NCBI GenBank assembly: GCA_036936605.1 | Contig: JAUPFV010000002.1 | Coordinates: forward strand, 130,308,376-130,372,375 | Direction: 5' to 3' | DNA from: Limnanthes douglasii subsp. nivea | Lineage: Eukaryota > Streptophyta > Magnoliopsida > Brassicales > Limnanthaceae | DNA length: 64,000 bases | Shown: piece by piece, positions 45,527-56,208 of the stretch | Position numbering within the stretch: position 1 is the stretch's first letter | How the letters are laid out: each line of letters opens with the position of its first letter | The notes under the pieces: model-generated | What the model was told of the DNA's origin: nothing | What the model saw: only the letters and a program-made list of their open reading frames with translations | Databases searched by the model: none | Made by a program: the position numbers and the translations under genes

Positions 45527-45855
45527 AGAGAAGATGTGGGCTTCCAAGGGTTGTTAAGGCCCAAGCAAGTGGAAGGTTTTTTCTTAGGTAATGGGTACCT
45601 AGGAAAGATGAAGAGTTTTTTAAGGGTTGTTAAGGCCCAAGCAAGTGGAAGGTTTTTTCTGACACGCGCGTTCATCTACGAATCCTTTTGGAAGACATGT
45701 TTGTATGTATCAGGAAGAAGTCGATACGTGGATTTAATGATATCACCAATCTAAAATATTTATGACACAAATAGAACATAACATGCACGCCGCATGTTAA
45801 GAACCTCCTCGATATGTGGCTTAAAATAAATGGCATATGAATATGAAATCATCAT
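45527..45855. other. Sequence between elements F and C, with a direct duplication
   Basis: A 38-bp segment (AAGGGTTGTTAAGGCCCAAG core) occurs at 45546-45584 and again at 45622-45660, 76 bp apart. The rest resembles the promoter-proximal region of the antisense genes (ACACG-rich). No gene or LTR seen. Confidence 0.55.
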
Positions 45856-46274
45856 TGATGAGTCCGGATTCTGTCACCACCTTTTATGGAGACCGGACAG
45901 GGTCAATACGGACAGTGTCCACCTTACCGGACAAGGGCAGTTCGGACACCATCATCCATTGAACTATCCGAACAGAACTAAAGTACTTAAAACCTAATCA
46001 ATTTTTGACTAAGCTGCCTGTTCCCCTACTTAGAACTCATGGGTCCTTAAACTCGACCTGAATCCATTAAATACGACCCAAAAGCCCATGAGGCCCAAAT
46101 GTGATGGTATAAATACCCAACCACCAACATTAAATGAGGGTAATGAAAATTAAATACAACCAGGCAGCTCAATTCTCCCTCTACATTCTACCCAAACATT
46201 AAATACTCATTAAACTTCACAAAACTCTAAACAAAAATTACAAACTTACCCTCAGATAAAAATAAATCATACCA
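45856..46274 (+). repeat. 5' LTR of element C
   Basis: Starts TGATGAGTCCGGATTC and ends AATCATACCA. TATA box TATAAATA at 46109-46116, followed by CCCAACCACC, as in elements B and D. U3 holds three (A/T)CCGGACA or TCGGACA motifs. Confidence 0.92.
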
Positions 46275-46277
46275 AAT

Positions 46278-46295
46278 TGGCGACCATAGTGGGAG
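46278..46295 (+). promoter_or_regulatory. Primer-binding site, tRNA-Arg type (element C)
   Basis: TGGCGACCATAGTGGGAG, three bases after the LTR; two differences from the site of element B. Confidence 0.72.
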
Positions 46296-46346
46296 TGCGA
46301 CGCTGCCTGAATCTAGCATTCAAAACCATCAGAAAAATCAGTCTGA

Positions 46347-47305
46347 ATGAATCCGGGCGCACCAGAAGTACCACCAGCTTTGCTTGAAGTGGTGGGTGAA
46401 AATGATGAATACACCATTGATGAGCGTGATAGATTAAAGGGTGAGATAGAAGCTATGAGGGCATAGAAGGCAAAGATGGGCATAAAAGAGAAGTCAAAGG
46501 CATCATTTGCTCATCATACTGACAACCCTAGAGAGCATGAGCCTTCGAAGACCCATGTGAGTACGAAGAAGATTCATACTAGCTCCAAAAAGTCTCACCG
46601 GCCCAAACCGGTGGAGAGTTCTGATTCAGACTCAGAATCTTCTAGTAGCTCCTCGGGCGAGGATGGAGTTGAAGAGTCCTTATCCTCCAGTAGTGATGAG
46701 GGCCGATCTAAAAAACAAAAGTTGATTAAAAAGTATTCAAGAAAAAGGGATAGACATGGGAAGTTAAAGAGGAATATAGGCAAAGGGTAATCTCATAGCC
46801 GGAGACACGTAGACCGGATGCTGGTAGATCCTTTTGCATTCCATGATGAACCAGGTATCTTTGCAACTCCCAATGAGGATACCATTTTCAGTCGTGGCCG
46901 AAATTGGAGACAATATCCATTGTCTTCCAAAATCCTCTCCGGAAACCTCCCTAAGAGGTTTGATAGTACGAAAATGGAGAAATACGATGGCTGTAAAGAT
47001 CCGGACAACCACTTGGAACAATTCAAAAATTTCATGATGAATTTCGATGATGACGACAAGTTGCGTTTGTAGAGCATTCTCCCAATCCTTTACGGGGAGT
47101 GCTCTGAAGTGGTATAACAACTTACCACAGCGGTGCATCAGAAATTTCTATACATTTTGGGTGGCCTTCTGGAGGCAGTTTGTTGGAAGTAAGGAGTTGA
47201 AGGGCAATGGGGACACAATTATCCATTGTGCCCAAGAGCCGAACGAATCACTAAAAGAATACATAAGTCGTTTTGTAAACACCAAAAACGGGTTGGCTGA
47301 TTGTT
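46347..47305 (+). pseudogene. gag remnant of element C
   Basis: Begins MNPGAPEVPPALLEVVGEN. It carries a nonsense TAG near 46458, a TAA at 46788-46790 and a 1-base insertion near 47062 (DDDDKLRL, then out of frame). The gag core stays readable to NGLADCF at about 47303, where the deletion begins. The Ser-rich and basic parts match elements B and D. Confidence 0.85.
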
Positions 47306-48848
47306 TTAATCATTTTGTAAACACCATCATGCGCAACGTCAATCTGAAGCAAAAAAAGAGCATCTAATAAAATACTTACGTCTTCTCAAAGATGTGGAGC
47401 TTAAGTTCAAGAGCATTATTTATGAGCACATACCCCGAACAGAAAATGAACTAGCAGACTCTTTGGCAACCATAGCCTATACTGAATCATACCCTTGGAT
47501 CCATGTGCTGGAGTTCCCTTCCATTCAACTCAATATGGGTAAGGCAGAAGAAAGCTTCGATATACAGATGAAACAACCCCAAGATTGGAGGTTTCCTCTT
47601 CTTCAATATCTCTCTGATGGCATCTTGCCTCCGGATAAGTCAATAGCAAGAAAAGTAAAGTACAAGGCTCGTGGTTTTATTATACTAAGAGATGTTCTTT
47701 ATAAGAAGTCTTATAGTAAACCCCTCTTATGATGTTTGGGGGTTGATGAATCTCAAATAGTGCTCTCTGAATTACATGATGGTGAGGGATCAGCTCACTG
47801 TGGATTCAGGGCTCTAACAAGGAGAGTTTTGTTGGCTGGTTATTATTGGCCTTCTATAATGCAAGATGCTAAGGAGCTCGTGAGGAGTTGTTACCCATGC
47901 CAAAGATATAGCAATGAAATTCATATCCCAGCCATCCCTTTAGAGTCAATTTCTGAGCCTATACCTTTTGCTCGATGGGGGTTGGATTTGGTGGGACCTC
48001 TACCTGTGGCATCCGGAGGACGCAGGACAATAATTGTTGCTATTGATTATTTTTCGAAGTGGATCGAAGCAGCTCAATTGGCAGGAACAACATCAAAAGC
48101 TGTCATAAAATTCATTTTATCCAATATCTGTTGTAGATTTGGAATTCCACAGAAGATAACAACGGACAATGGACCACAGTTCGACAACAAGGAAATGGAG
48201 AGTTTTTGTGCCTCTAGAGGTATACAACATTGTTTCTCTTCACCTTTACACCCACAAGCAAATGGTCAAGTTGAGGTGGCTAACAGAATTATACTGTCTG
48301 GTTTGAAGAAAAATTTAGAAAAGGCTGCTGGAAAATGGCCTAGTTATGTGCAAGAAGTTCTGTGGGCTTACCGGACTACACCTGGGGCTGCAACACAAGA
48401 GTCACCTTTTGCTTTGGTCTATGGGATGGATGCCATAGCTCCCATAGAAGCAACTCTCCCTTCATTTCGAGTTAATAATTTCCCTGAACATGCTAACGAG
48501 GGGGCTATCCGAGGTCAACTTGATTTGATAGAGGAAAGAAGAGTTAAGGCTCGCCTTAGAGCTGTGCACTATCAAGGTCTGATGAGAAGGAGGTTTTCTT
48601 CTAAAATTAAGAGAAGAGATTTTCAACCGGGGGATAAGGTGTTGAGAAAAGTTTTCCTACACACTAAAGAGAGGCAGTTCGGTAAATTGGCTCCAACTTG
48701 GGAAGGACCCTATGTGGTCATTAAAAAGCTTAAGCCTGGAATATACCGGCTCCAAGACAAAGATGGAAGGATTTTGAATCACCCTTGGAATATTGAGCAC
48801 CTCCAGATGTACTTGGAGTATAAACTATGTAAATATTTACTTGTTTAA
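47306..48848 (+). CDS. Archaeal RNase H end and complete integrase of element C
   Basis: After the deletion joint the frame reads the last part of archaeal RNase H (YEHIPRTENELADSLATIAYTES), then a stop at 47730-47732 (a CGN-to-TGA type change). From 47736 a 370-residue frame is open: the H/H/C/C finger (HDGEGSAHCGF...CYPCQRY), the catalytic D (WGLDLVGPL), D (TDNGPQFDN) and E (GQVEVANRI), and a C-terminal GDKVLRKVFLHTKE block. The usual stop after MYLE is lost, adding eight residues to 48848. It is the only integrase in the window without a break, but it would need upstream sequence to be expressed. Confidence 0.8.
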
Positions 48849-49189
48849 AAGTCCATGTAAATATTTGGGGGCATACTCTTTCCTACCCTGGTGGCGCGGG
48901 GAGGTTTTAATGAGGTGTCCGGGCTCTTTTATAAAATTTGATGCCTTCTTAAAAATTCGGAGTGTTCTTACTTTTTTTTCTTGTCAAATTTTTGTTTAAA
49001 CATCGGCCGGATTGAATTGAAGGAGTGATGACTACTTAAACATTTATCATCGGAGAATTTAAACACTCTCACTTTAGAATATTTATGAAATAACTAAGGG
49101 CTGTTTAAACATTAGCCACCAAAATTTCAAAAACTATGAAAGAATGCAAGAGTTGTGCAAAATAAAGATATCCATTAAAATAACTGAAG

Positions 49190-49290
49190 TGCCTGGGCCA
49201 TCCAAGGACTTTAAGTTGTCAAAACAAAAAGGTCTATCCGATCAAGGACCGGACACATTTACAAAAATGCCTTGGCCATCCAAGGACTTT
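49190..49290. promoter_or_regulatory. Paired small hairpins downstream of the antisense gene (element C)
   Basis: CCTGGG-CCAT-CCAAGG at 49192-49207 and CCTTGG-CCAT-CCAAGG at 49270-49285, each followed by ACTTT. The second is a perfect 6-bp stem; the first has one mismatch. Confidence 0.5.
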
Positions 49291-49325
49291 GGTTCAATTA
49301 AAACAAAAGTAAAAAGATAATTACT

Positions 49326-52283
49326 CTAAGACTGAGCCTTTGAAGATGGCTGAGCCTCACTCGTTTTCTTCTTCTTGAGGTCATCCTTCTCCTCATTTGG
49401 ACTCTCCACGGTGTTCTCTTCCTCATCGGATGAGTCAACACTAGAATAATCATGCAAGTCTCCATCAGCCATAGTGTGGAAGGGAAGGTCTTTGTACTCT
49501 ACATAAGTCCATAAATCTCCCAGATTCCTCTTCGGGAACTTCTTGTGAAAGAGCAAGACCATGTCCGACTTCACTTTGGCATACATTTCTTCCTGAGTAT
49601 CTATCATATTGTTGGCGTAAACATCAATTTTAGCTTGAATTTTTTCCTCTTGCTCCTTTAGCAGATCAGCTTTTTCCTGTGCAACCTGGGACACCGAATC
49701 CTCGAGCGAAATCTTGTCATTGGTCAAAGTATGAATGACCATGTCCTTAACCTTCACCTCCTCTTTCGAAGAGGATAGATCTTTCTCCAACTCAGAATGC
49801 TTTGACCGGAGCTCTTTGATAGTATCTTCTAAGGTAGCTACTTTTGTGGCCCAACCCTCCTGATTCTTCTTTAACTCCTCATTTTCCCTCTTCAGAACAT
49901 CAGCATTTTGGTTGGCAATAAGGAGGTCTCCGAACAATCTCTCTTTGTCAGATTTAAGGGCAGTAATGATTGGTGACTGACCTCGCACTTGTTTCTCCAG
50001 ACCAAGCACTGGCTGAATATTACTCAATATAGAGTGAGTTATAACATCCATTTCACTTGAAACAGTGAAAGACTTACCATTGAAGGTAACAATGTTCGAA
50101 GTGCTTGGAGGGAGGTAGGGCCCAGTAAAATCATCTCTGGGGAGGTTTTCAAAATAGTCACCAAGCCCCTTAAGCCCAGTAATGTCGACACCGTCAATAC
50201 TGATGTCTCCTCCTCCAACCTCATCAGTTCGAAAGTCACCAGGGATATCTTCTGCTCTTGTTGGATCAGTAGGGTCAACACGAGGTAGGGGCTCTGGGGG
50301 GCGGAGAGAAATCTCATCACCCCTGGAGGTCTTTTTCTTCTTGGCCTTCCTATCCTGCTCTCTGCTCCCCATTTCCTGTCTATCTTAGGAACCCTTGGAG
50401 GTTTTGGAGATCCTGCCTCTTCCCTAGTACTCTCGTGCTCCACTACTTCTAGAAAAGCAGCATCAATCTGACTTGGAACTGGCTCATCTTGGTTTGTTGG
50501 AGCAGTTTCCTCCGCTTCGGTGGGGTTAGCTTCAACCGCACTCTTCTTGCCCTTACCTTTTTTGCCTTTCATCTTACTTGGGGCCTTGGCTCGACCAGGC
50601 AGATACAATGCCCCGTCCGGTGCGTGTGTTCTCTTGAGGACTACTTCCGGAGGGGGTGGAGTGGTAAGTTCCTCCCAGGATAAGTCCTTCCAGTCAGTGG
50701 TGTTCCACAGATAGGACCTTGCAAGATTGCCTCCGGTAAAGGTGTTGTGGAAGCGATTTTCCCACTTTTCGGCAGCCCAAGCGTTTATCTTAGTACAGGT
50801 GGTCTGCTCGGCCTTCAAGTGGTCATTGAAGTCTTTAGTCAGCACTGTAAAAAAAGAAGAAAAAAGAGACAAGACAAGTCAGTTAAACAAGTTTGATAAA
50901 AATAAAAAGGAGAATGTGAGGTAGGATTCTTACCATCGCTTCGCCATCTGCTGGTGAGAAGACTCGGGTTGACTTTGGCTTTGATCTTCCTCCCATTCTC
51001 CTAAGCACCACTCACAAACAAAAAGTGAGTCATCCAATTTCGAGTAAGGCATCCACTGCTTTATAGTTATCACCCATGTTGAAGTGATAGAAGGGAATAT
51101 GGTGGTTTCTGCAGAGGCTGGCCACAGCTGCGAATTCCTCCATTGGAAGAGGAATTACGGAGAGCCTGGAGGCCATGATACAGGCCATGAGAGTGTACCA
51201 GGCATTAGGGATTAGTTGACTTGGGTAAATCTTGATGAGGTGGAAGTATTTGACTATCTCCGGATCTAAGGGAAACCTTAGTTCCCAGTTATAGAGTTCA
51301 TTGAAGGTAACTATTTCACTAAACTTGCAGTCCATCGGTGTTTCAGGGTCTACTGGGATCCTTATTTTTACATTCTCCGGAATCCCCCACTTTGTTCGTA
51401 TCCGACCCAGTTCGGCTGTGTGGATAAAGGCATAATTAATTTTTTGCAAATCAATTAAATACTTAACACTAACCTTGTGAAAACAAGGTCCCACTTTTCC
51501 CACAAGGACCTCCGGCAAGTCTGGATGCCTTAGACATAGTTTTTCTTTGCCTTTATCCTTCTTGGCAGCAGCAGCCTCACTTGTCTGCCCTGAGACTTCG
51601 GACTCAAAGGAAGCTTCTTCGACAGAATCCTCCATCACTTCTTCCATAACCCGGGAGGGGTTTTCAGTTGTTTTTGGGTGAGGGGAGTTAGAAATTGGCT
51701 CAGCATGCCCTCCGGATTGTTGGGTTTCACTGGTCCCTTGAACTTTGGCCTCCGACTGGGGCTCAGATGCAGTAGTTCCTTTTCGGAGACTTGAGCTATA
51801 TGCCTCCGGTCCGGACAGCTTGTCCTTAGGAATTTGCATAGGTGCCTCTGACCCTTTGTTGCTGTCTTTGGCCCTTGATTTGGAAAGTGTACCTTTTGAA
51901 GCATGCCCTTTTACCAAATGGCCTCTTCTCCGATCAACTAACTTATCTGGAGAGACATCAGCATCTGATCTCATAACAATAAATGGAGAAGGCTTCTTAA
52001 AACTGGTAACTGCTTGTCCTGGTTCAACAGTGGGCTCTGATTCCTGAACCGACGAGCCTAAAAAGATTTGTGAGAGGTTGGTTTGAAACAACCTCCTAGG
52101 TTTAACACTTTTGGTTGAAGAAGAACCCTGGTCAGGCTCTATGTTGGGTACTACTGGTTTGTCGACAGGGGAAACAGGGAGGCCTGCAACAATGCGCCTC
52201 TCACGTTCAACCTTCTGGGCCTTCTCTAACTCTGATAAATTAAGCCACCCACCTTTGATTAAAGCGTTCCTAGCTGTGAACAT
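49326..52283 (-). pseudogene. Antisense two-exon gene of element C
   Basis: Exon 1 runs 52283-50934 (start MFTARNALIKGGWLNLSEL) and exon 2 50844-49326 on the minus strand. Exon 1 is open for about 415 residues and includes NWELRFPLDPEIVKYF and YPSQLIPNAWYTLM; a frameshift near 51035 and a stop near 50998 follow. Exon 2 has the NAWAAEKWENRFHNTF block, the basic SKMKGKKGKGKK, a frameshift near 50375, the coiled coil, FHKKFPKRNLGDLWTYV and an acidic Lys-rich tail ending SSKAQS. Homologous to the genes of elements B and D over its whole length. Confidence 0.75.
50845..50933 (-). other. GT-AG intron in the antisense gene of element C (89 bp)
   Basis: Donor GATG|GTAAGAATC, acceptor TTTTTTTACAG|TGCTGAC on the minus strand, with a strong pyrimidine tract. 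Phase 1; splicing joins SRWRSD to VLTKDFNDHLKAEQTT. Same length as the intron of element B. Confidence 0.8.
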
Positions 52284-52376
52284 AAACTCACACCGAGAAA
52301 AAGTATTTGTTTTTGAGAGAAAGCTTTGAAGATTAAACAAGGTGAAGAGGATGATAAAACAGTAAAGGAGTGATTA

Positions 52377-52383
52377 ATTTATA
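52377..52383 (-). promoter_or_regulatory. TATA box of the antisense gene (element C)
   Basis: TTTACTATAAATTAA on the minus strand, 94-100 bases upstream of the start codon at 52283. Confidence 0.6.
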
Positions 52384-52707
52384 GTAAACACGCAAAAGAT
52401 ACTTGGATACCTAGGAGAATTCGAAAGGGTTGCAATGATTAAGGAACGGCGCTGATGTCATCTTCATTAAATGAAGAGGTTACTTTTTGGAGAAGGTGGG
52501 AGCGTCATTCTAGGTGAAAAAACGGCTGATGCAGCGAACCAGAGAGAGACATGTGTCCCACGAATTCTGGAAAGAAACCGTTTAGTTTTCAAGAACTTTT
52601 TCAGTTCGGATAAAGCTATAACAAAGTTCGAAGGACCTGTCCGGACGTGACTGTGACCAGCTGCAGACTATTTTTTAGGTCTTGCCAAAGGCCTTTGAAC
52701 ACCACCT

Positions 52708-52721
52708 AAAAAAGGGGCTAC
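52708..52721 (+). promoter_or_regulatory. Polypurine tract (element C)
   Basis: AAAAAAGGGGCTAC directly before the 3' LTR. Confidence 0.85.
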
Positions 52722-53141
52722 TGATGAGTCCGGATTCTGTCACCACACCTTATGGGAACCGGACAGGGTTAATTCGGACAATGTCCATTTCACCGGACAG
52801 GGGTAGTTCGGACAACTTTCATTCACTGAACTATCCGAAACAAAACTAAAGTACTTAAAACCTAATCACTTTTTGACTAAGCTTCCTATTTACTTACTTA
52901 AAGCTAATGGGTCTTTAAACTCGACCCAAATCCATTAAACACAACCCGAAAGCCCATATGGCCCAAAGATAAGGGTATAAATACCCAACCACCTACATTA
53001 AATGAGGGTAATGAAAATTAAATATAACCAGGCAGCTCAATTCTCCCTCTACATTCTACCCAAACATTAAATACTCTCAAAATTCCACAAAACTCTAGAA
53101 AAAGTTACAAACTTACCCTCAGACAAAAATAAACCACACGA
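52722..53141 (+). repeat. 3' LTR of element C
   Basis: Starts TGATGAGTCCGGATTC and ends CCACACGA, where CA is expected. TATA box TATAAATA at 52976-52983. About 14% different from the 5' LTR by hand count. Confidence 0.9.
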
Positions 53142-53149
53142 GACAAGAG

Positions 53150-53590
53150 TTGTGGAAGGCTCTGTTTTTTTACGGAACCTTGGTATGAAGCGGTCTACCT
53201 ATAGCAGTAGTTATATCGAAGATAAATTTCTCATTGTAAAGGTGCTCTGGGAGGTGCTCCACCTTGACCCAGACAGAGGTGATTGGACTTTCATGATTGG
53301 TATTGAAATCTTCAATCCACTTCAGTAATCTCATCATAGAAGGGCCAATGGTCTAGACACATTTTTGTAGATTTTACATAAGTCATAATTTGAGTCAAAT
53401 TCTATTAGGATATGTCTCGAATCCTTGATTGAGTATCTGTAATCTGATTCAAACATGAAAGATTGAAAAAAGTCTGAAAGAAGTTTGCGTTTAGGCAAAC
53501 CAAGAGCAAACTTTCCCAAATATGTGTATTTTGTAGCAGATTTAGATGATCAAGAAAATCATTTCTGTTGCTATTTTTGACAAATTCTTT
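53150..53590 (-). pseudogene. Remnant of a DUF4283-type protein gene
   Basis: The minus strand reads KYTYLGKFALGLPKRKLLS followed by DFFQSF, RHILIEFDSNYDLCKIY, then after a frameshift near 53335 LLKWIEDFNTNHESPIT, VWVKVEHLPEHLYN and AIGRPLHTK. This is the order of the plant DUF4283 domain (GKFxxGRPxLxxIRxxF, RHxLIxxDxxED, FKWTPDFN, VWxxxPxLPxHxY, IGKPL). A stop follows IGRPLHTKVP. Such domains occur in host zinc-knuckle proteins and LINE-derived genes; which one is unclear. The 3' LTR of element C cuts it on the left. Confidence 0.7.
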
Positions 53591-54991
53591 GTTTTGTGAG
53601 TTTTGATTTGAATAACTATATATATATCTTGTAGAGATGGAAAGTGTTCCATCTGAAAATGCAGAAAAAGACCTTAAACAGGAGAAGAAGGCATGAGAAA
53701 GAAATGAAGATTCAAAGATGAATGGATTTCTTATGGACCAAGAAAAAGAATTGATTTTCTTGGATCTCATAACTCCTTTTCACCACACGATATGGTGATT
53801 CGTGTATAAAAAAACATGTAAAGGCTTTATATTCTATAAAAGTCACCTTTTTATAAAGAAAACTAGAGTTTAAAATGTTAATTCTAAAAAAAACTAACAA
53901 GTCTATATAATAGCTTTTGGTATCTTAAAATTTAATGTTTTCTCTAAAAACAACACAATATTTCAATATTTTGATATACTTTGTTTTTTAACATTAGAGA
54001 AAAACGAAAAATAAAAATCCAAATAAATTTAAAAAAAATTACCACGCATTTATATTAAAAAATTAAAATAGTACTAACATCATTATTTTATCATTTTTGG
54101 GCTGTTATCCATTTTAATAATAACTGTTTATATATATATATATATATATATATAATAAACACTAAAATCATAAATTATTTTCATATCAAATAAAACCAAC
54201 TAACACTTATTATTTTAGGATCATAATTTTAGATTTATCTTTTCAAAAAAATATTATAATTTATTTTTAATTTGTTCGTTTTAAATTCAATCTTTTCTTA
54301 TGATCTCAAACTATATATTAATTAACTATAATCAAATACGGTATACAAGACATGTGTCAGTCTATTTAAATTTAAAAAAAATCTTTAAGTTTGGTTTTCT
54401 TATATAATTAAAGTATGCATCAGTTAAACAAATGTGTTTATAGCTAGCATATGTATTAGATTAACTTAATATTAAATAGATTCGTTTAAGTAATATTGAA
54501 AGTGATAAGGTATGATTCAAATTTGATACTATGTTTTAAAAAGTTTAAATAGTATATATTTGTTTGTATTTTGTATTGTTTGATTTTTTTTGTAATTGTT
54601 TTATTTAAATAAAATTTAATATGAACGCTAGTCGGATACGTTGTAATCTGAACCATGCAAATCATGCATGATTTTATCTGTTGACATTGTTTTATGATTG
54701 CCAAGAGTAAGAACTTTATTGCAAGGACGGTAGTTTCAAAGCCAAAGTGATGAAGCTTAAGAAAACTAGCTTGCCAAAAGTTGGTTTCAGTTTTCTTTCA
54801 TTGATCTTCTTTCTTTTGGTATGTGAAATCGTACTGGAAAGAGAGTCTTTTGAAGTTAATACATGTGGAAATTTACTTAACAAGTGGTGTGGTGAGTCTA
54901 GAAATCTGAGATTAGATATGGAAATCAAGTTATCGGTATGGTCGTTAACACTGAAGATGAATAATGTGGATTTGTGAATATGAGCTCAAAA
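53591..54991. other. AT-rich spacer, no gene recognised
   Basis: Very AT-rich, with a short AT repeat near 54129-54153. The plus-strand frame 54747-54977 has a hydrophobic stretch (FSFLSLIFFLLVCEIV) but no recognised family. Confidence 0.5.
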
Positions 54992-55620
54992 AAATATGAA
55001 TTTGATAAATTCACCGGACATAATGATTTTAATATCTGGAGACCTAAAATCTAGAATCTCATTGTATAAAAGATGTTGCGTGTTATTATAGACGAAATAG
55101 CTACAAATGAAAATGATGTTGAGCTATTGTCCAAAGTCCATAATGATTTGATCTTGAGTTTGGGCATGAGATACTGAGAGAGGTGCCTGAATAATCTACT
55201 TCCATTGAGATTTAGAAATTTTTTGAAGTTATTTACCTGGAAAAGTCTATGGCAAACAAATTATATCTCAAGAAGCAAATATATATTATGACAACGTTGG
55301 TAACAGAGAGATTCAAAAACACTTAGATGATTTCAACAAGATTATTTTTTACTTAAATGTGGATACTATCAAGTTAGAATATAAGGATCAATATATTATC
55401 TTCATGAGTTCTTTGTCCTAGATGTATGAACACGTTTTTCCACCATGCTCTATGAAAAATATTCTTTTACTATGCTCGAAGTAAAGAATGCTTTGGGTTC
55501 AAAAGATCTTCAAATGAAAGCTGTTTTAACGGTTGTCTTGGTTAAAGATATTTTAAGTATGTAAGGAATGACTAAAAATATATATTCAAGTAAACATATA
55601 TAAAATTCAACATTTAGCTC
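54992..55620 (+). pseudogene. Decayed Ty1/copia gag fragment
   Basis: KYEFDKFTGHNDFNIWRPKI is the typical start of copia gag (KFDGxNDFxxWRxKM). Then, across frames, VHNDLILSLG, WKFFEVIYLEKSMANKLYLKKQIY-like and HLDDFNKIIFYLNVDTIKLEYKDQ follow in the order of the UBN2 gag domain. Several stops and frameshifts. No LTR or pol attached. Confidence 0.65.
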
Positions 55621-55704
55621 TATAAGAGAAACTATTGATTTCATAGTTAAATGTTAGTATTGGAAAAACTTGAACAAAAACTGCAAGCATACAATTCTGT
55701 TGTA

Positions 55705-55709
55705 GTAAT
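55705..55709. repeat. Candidate left target duplication of element D (GTAAT)
   Basis: The five bases before the LTR. Its partner would lie beyond the window, so it is unconfirmed. Confidence 0.35.
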
Positions 55710-56136
55710 TGATGAGTCTGAATCTTGCACGCTCCCCGGACAAGGACAGATCGGTCCAAGGCCTTCGGACCGGACAGATCACACGAACCAGACAGATCAT
55801 TTTGAACACTATGACCATGGGACTGTTCGAACTATGACAAAAGTACTAAAAAACCTAAACACTTCTTGACTAAGCTACTTGCTCTCCTACTTAGAGCTTA
55901 TGGGTCTTTGAACATGACCCGGGTCCATTAAACATGACCCGAAAGCCCATAAAGGCCCAAACATCAGGATATAAATACCCAACCACCTGCATTAAGTATG
56001 GGTAATGAGTATTAACTGCTACCAAGCTGCTTAATTATCTCTCTACTCTCTACTCTAAACACATAACACCCACACACTACTATAAAACACCAACCAAAAT
56101 TACTAGCCTACCCTCAGGTGATTATTATCCACACCA
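55710..56136 (+). repeat. 5' LTR of element D
   Basis: 427 bp, starting TGATGAGTCTGAATC and ending ATCCACACCA. TATA box TATAAATA at 55970-55977. Lacks the 21-bp duplication of element B. Confidence 0.9.
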
Positions 56137-56139
56137 AAT

Positions 56140-56157
56140 TGGCGACCACAGTGGGAG
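56140..56157 (+). promoter_or_regulatory. Primer-binding site, tRNA-Arg type (element D)
   Basis: TGGCGACCACAGTGGGAG, three bases after the LTR, one difference from the site of element B. Confidence 0.75.
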
Positions 56158-56208
56158 CAGAGGGTGCCTGAATCAAGCATTCAAAACCAGCTAAGAAAAT
56201 CTGTCCGA

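Larger units (their letters stand above)
45856..53141 (+). mobile_element. Tat-lineage element C, internally deleted (7.3 kb)
   Basis: LTRs of 419 and 420 bp, PBS, gag, then a jump from mid-gag to the end of archaeal RNase H, an uninterrupted integrase region, an antisense two-exon gene, and PPT. About 3.2 kb of protease, RT and RNase H found in element D is missing. The two LTRs differ at about 55-60 positions (about 86% identity) and the flanks (ATCAT and GACAA) do not match, so the two ends may come from different insertions. It is non-autonomous. Confidence 0.9.

Noticed and set aside
53137..53146. Target-site duplication for element C
   Set aside because: ATCAT precedes the 5' LTR but GACAA follows the 3' LTR; no shift of the boundary by a few bases gives a match.
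54747..54977. 76-residue frame with a hydrophobic stretch resembling a signal peptide
   Set aside because: No family recognised and no splice or promoter support; it lies between retroelement scraps.
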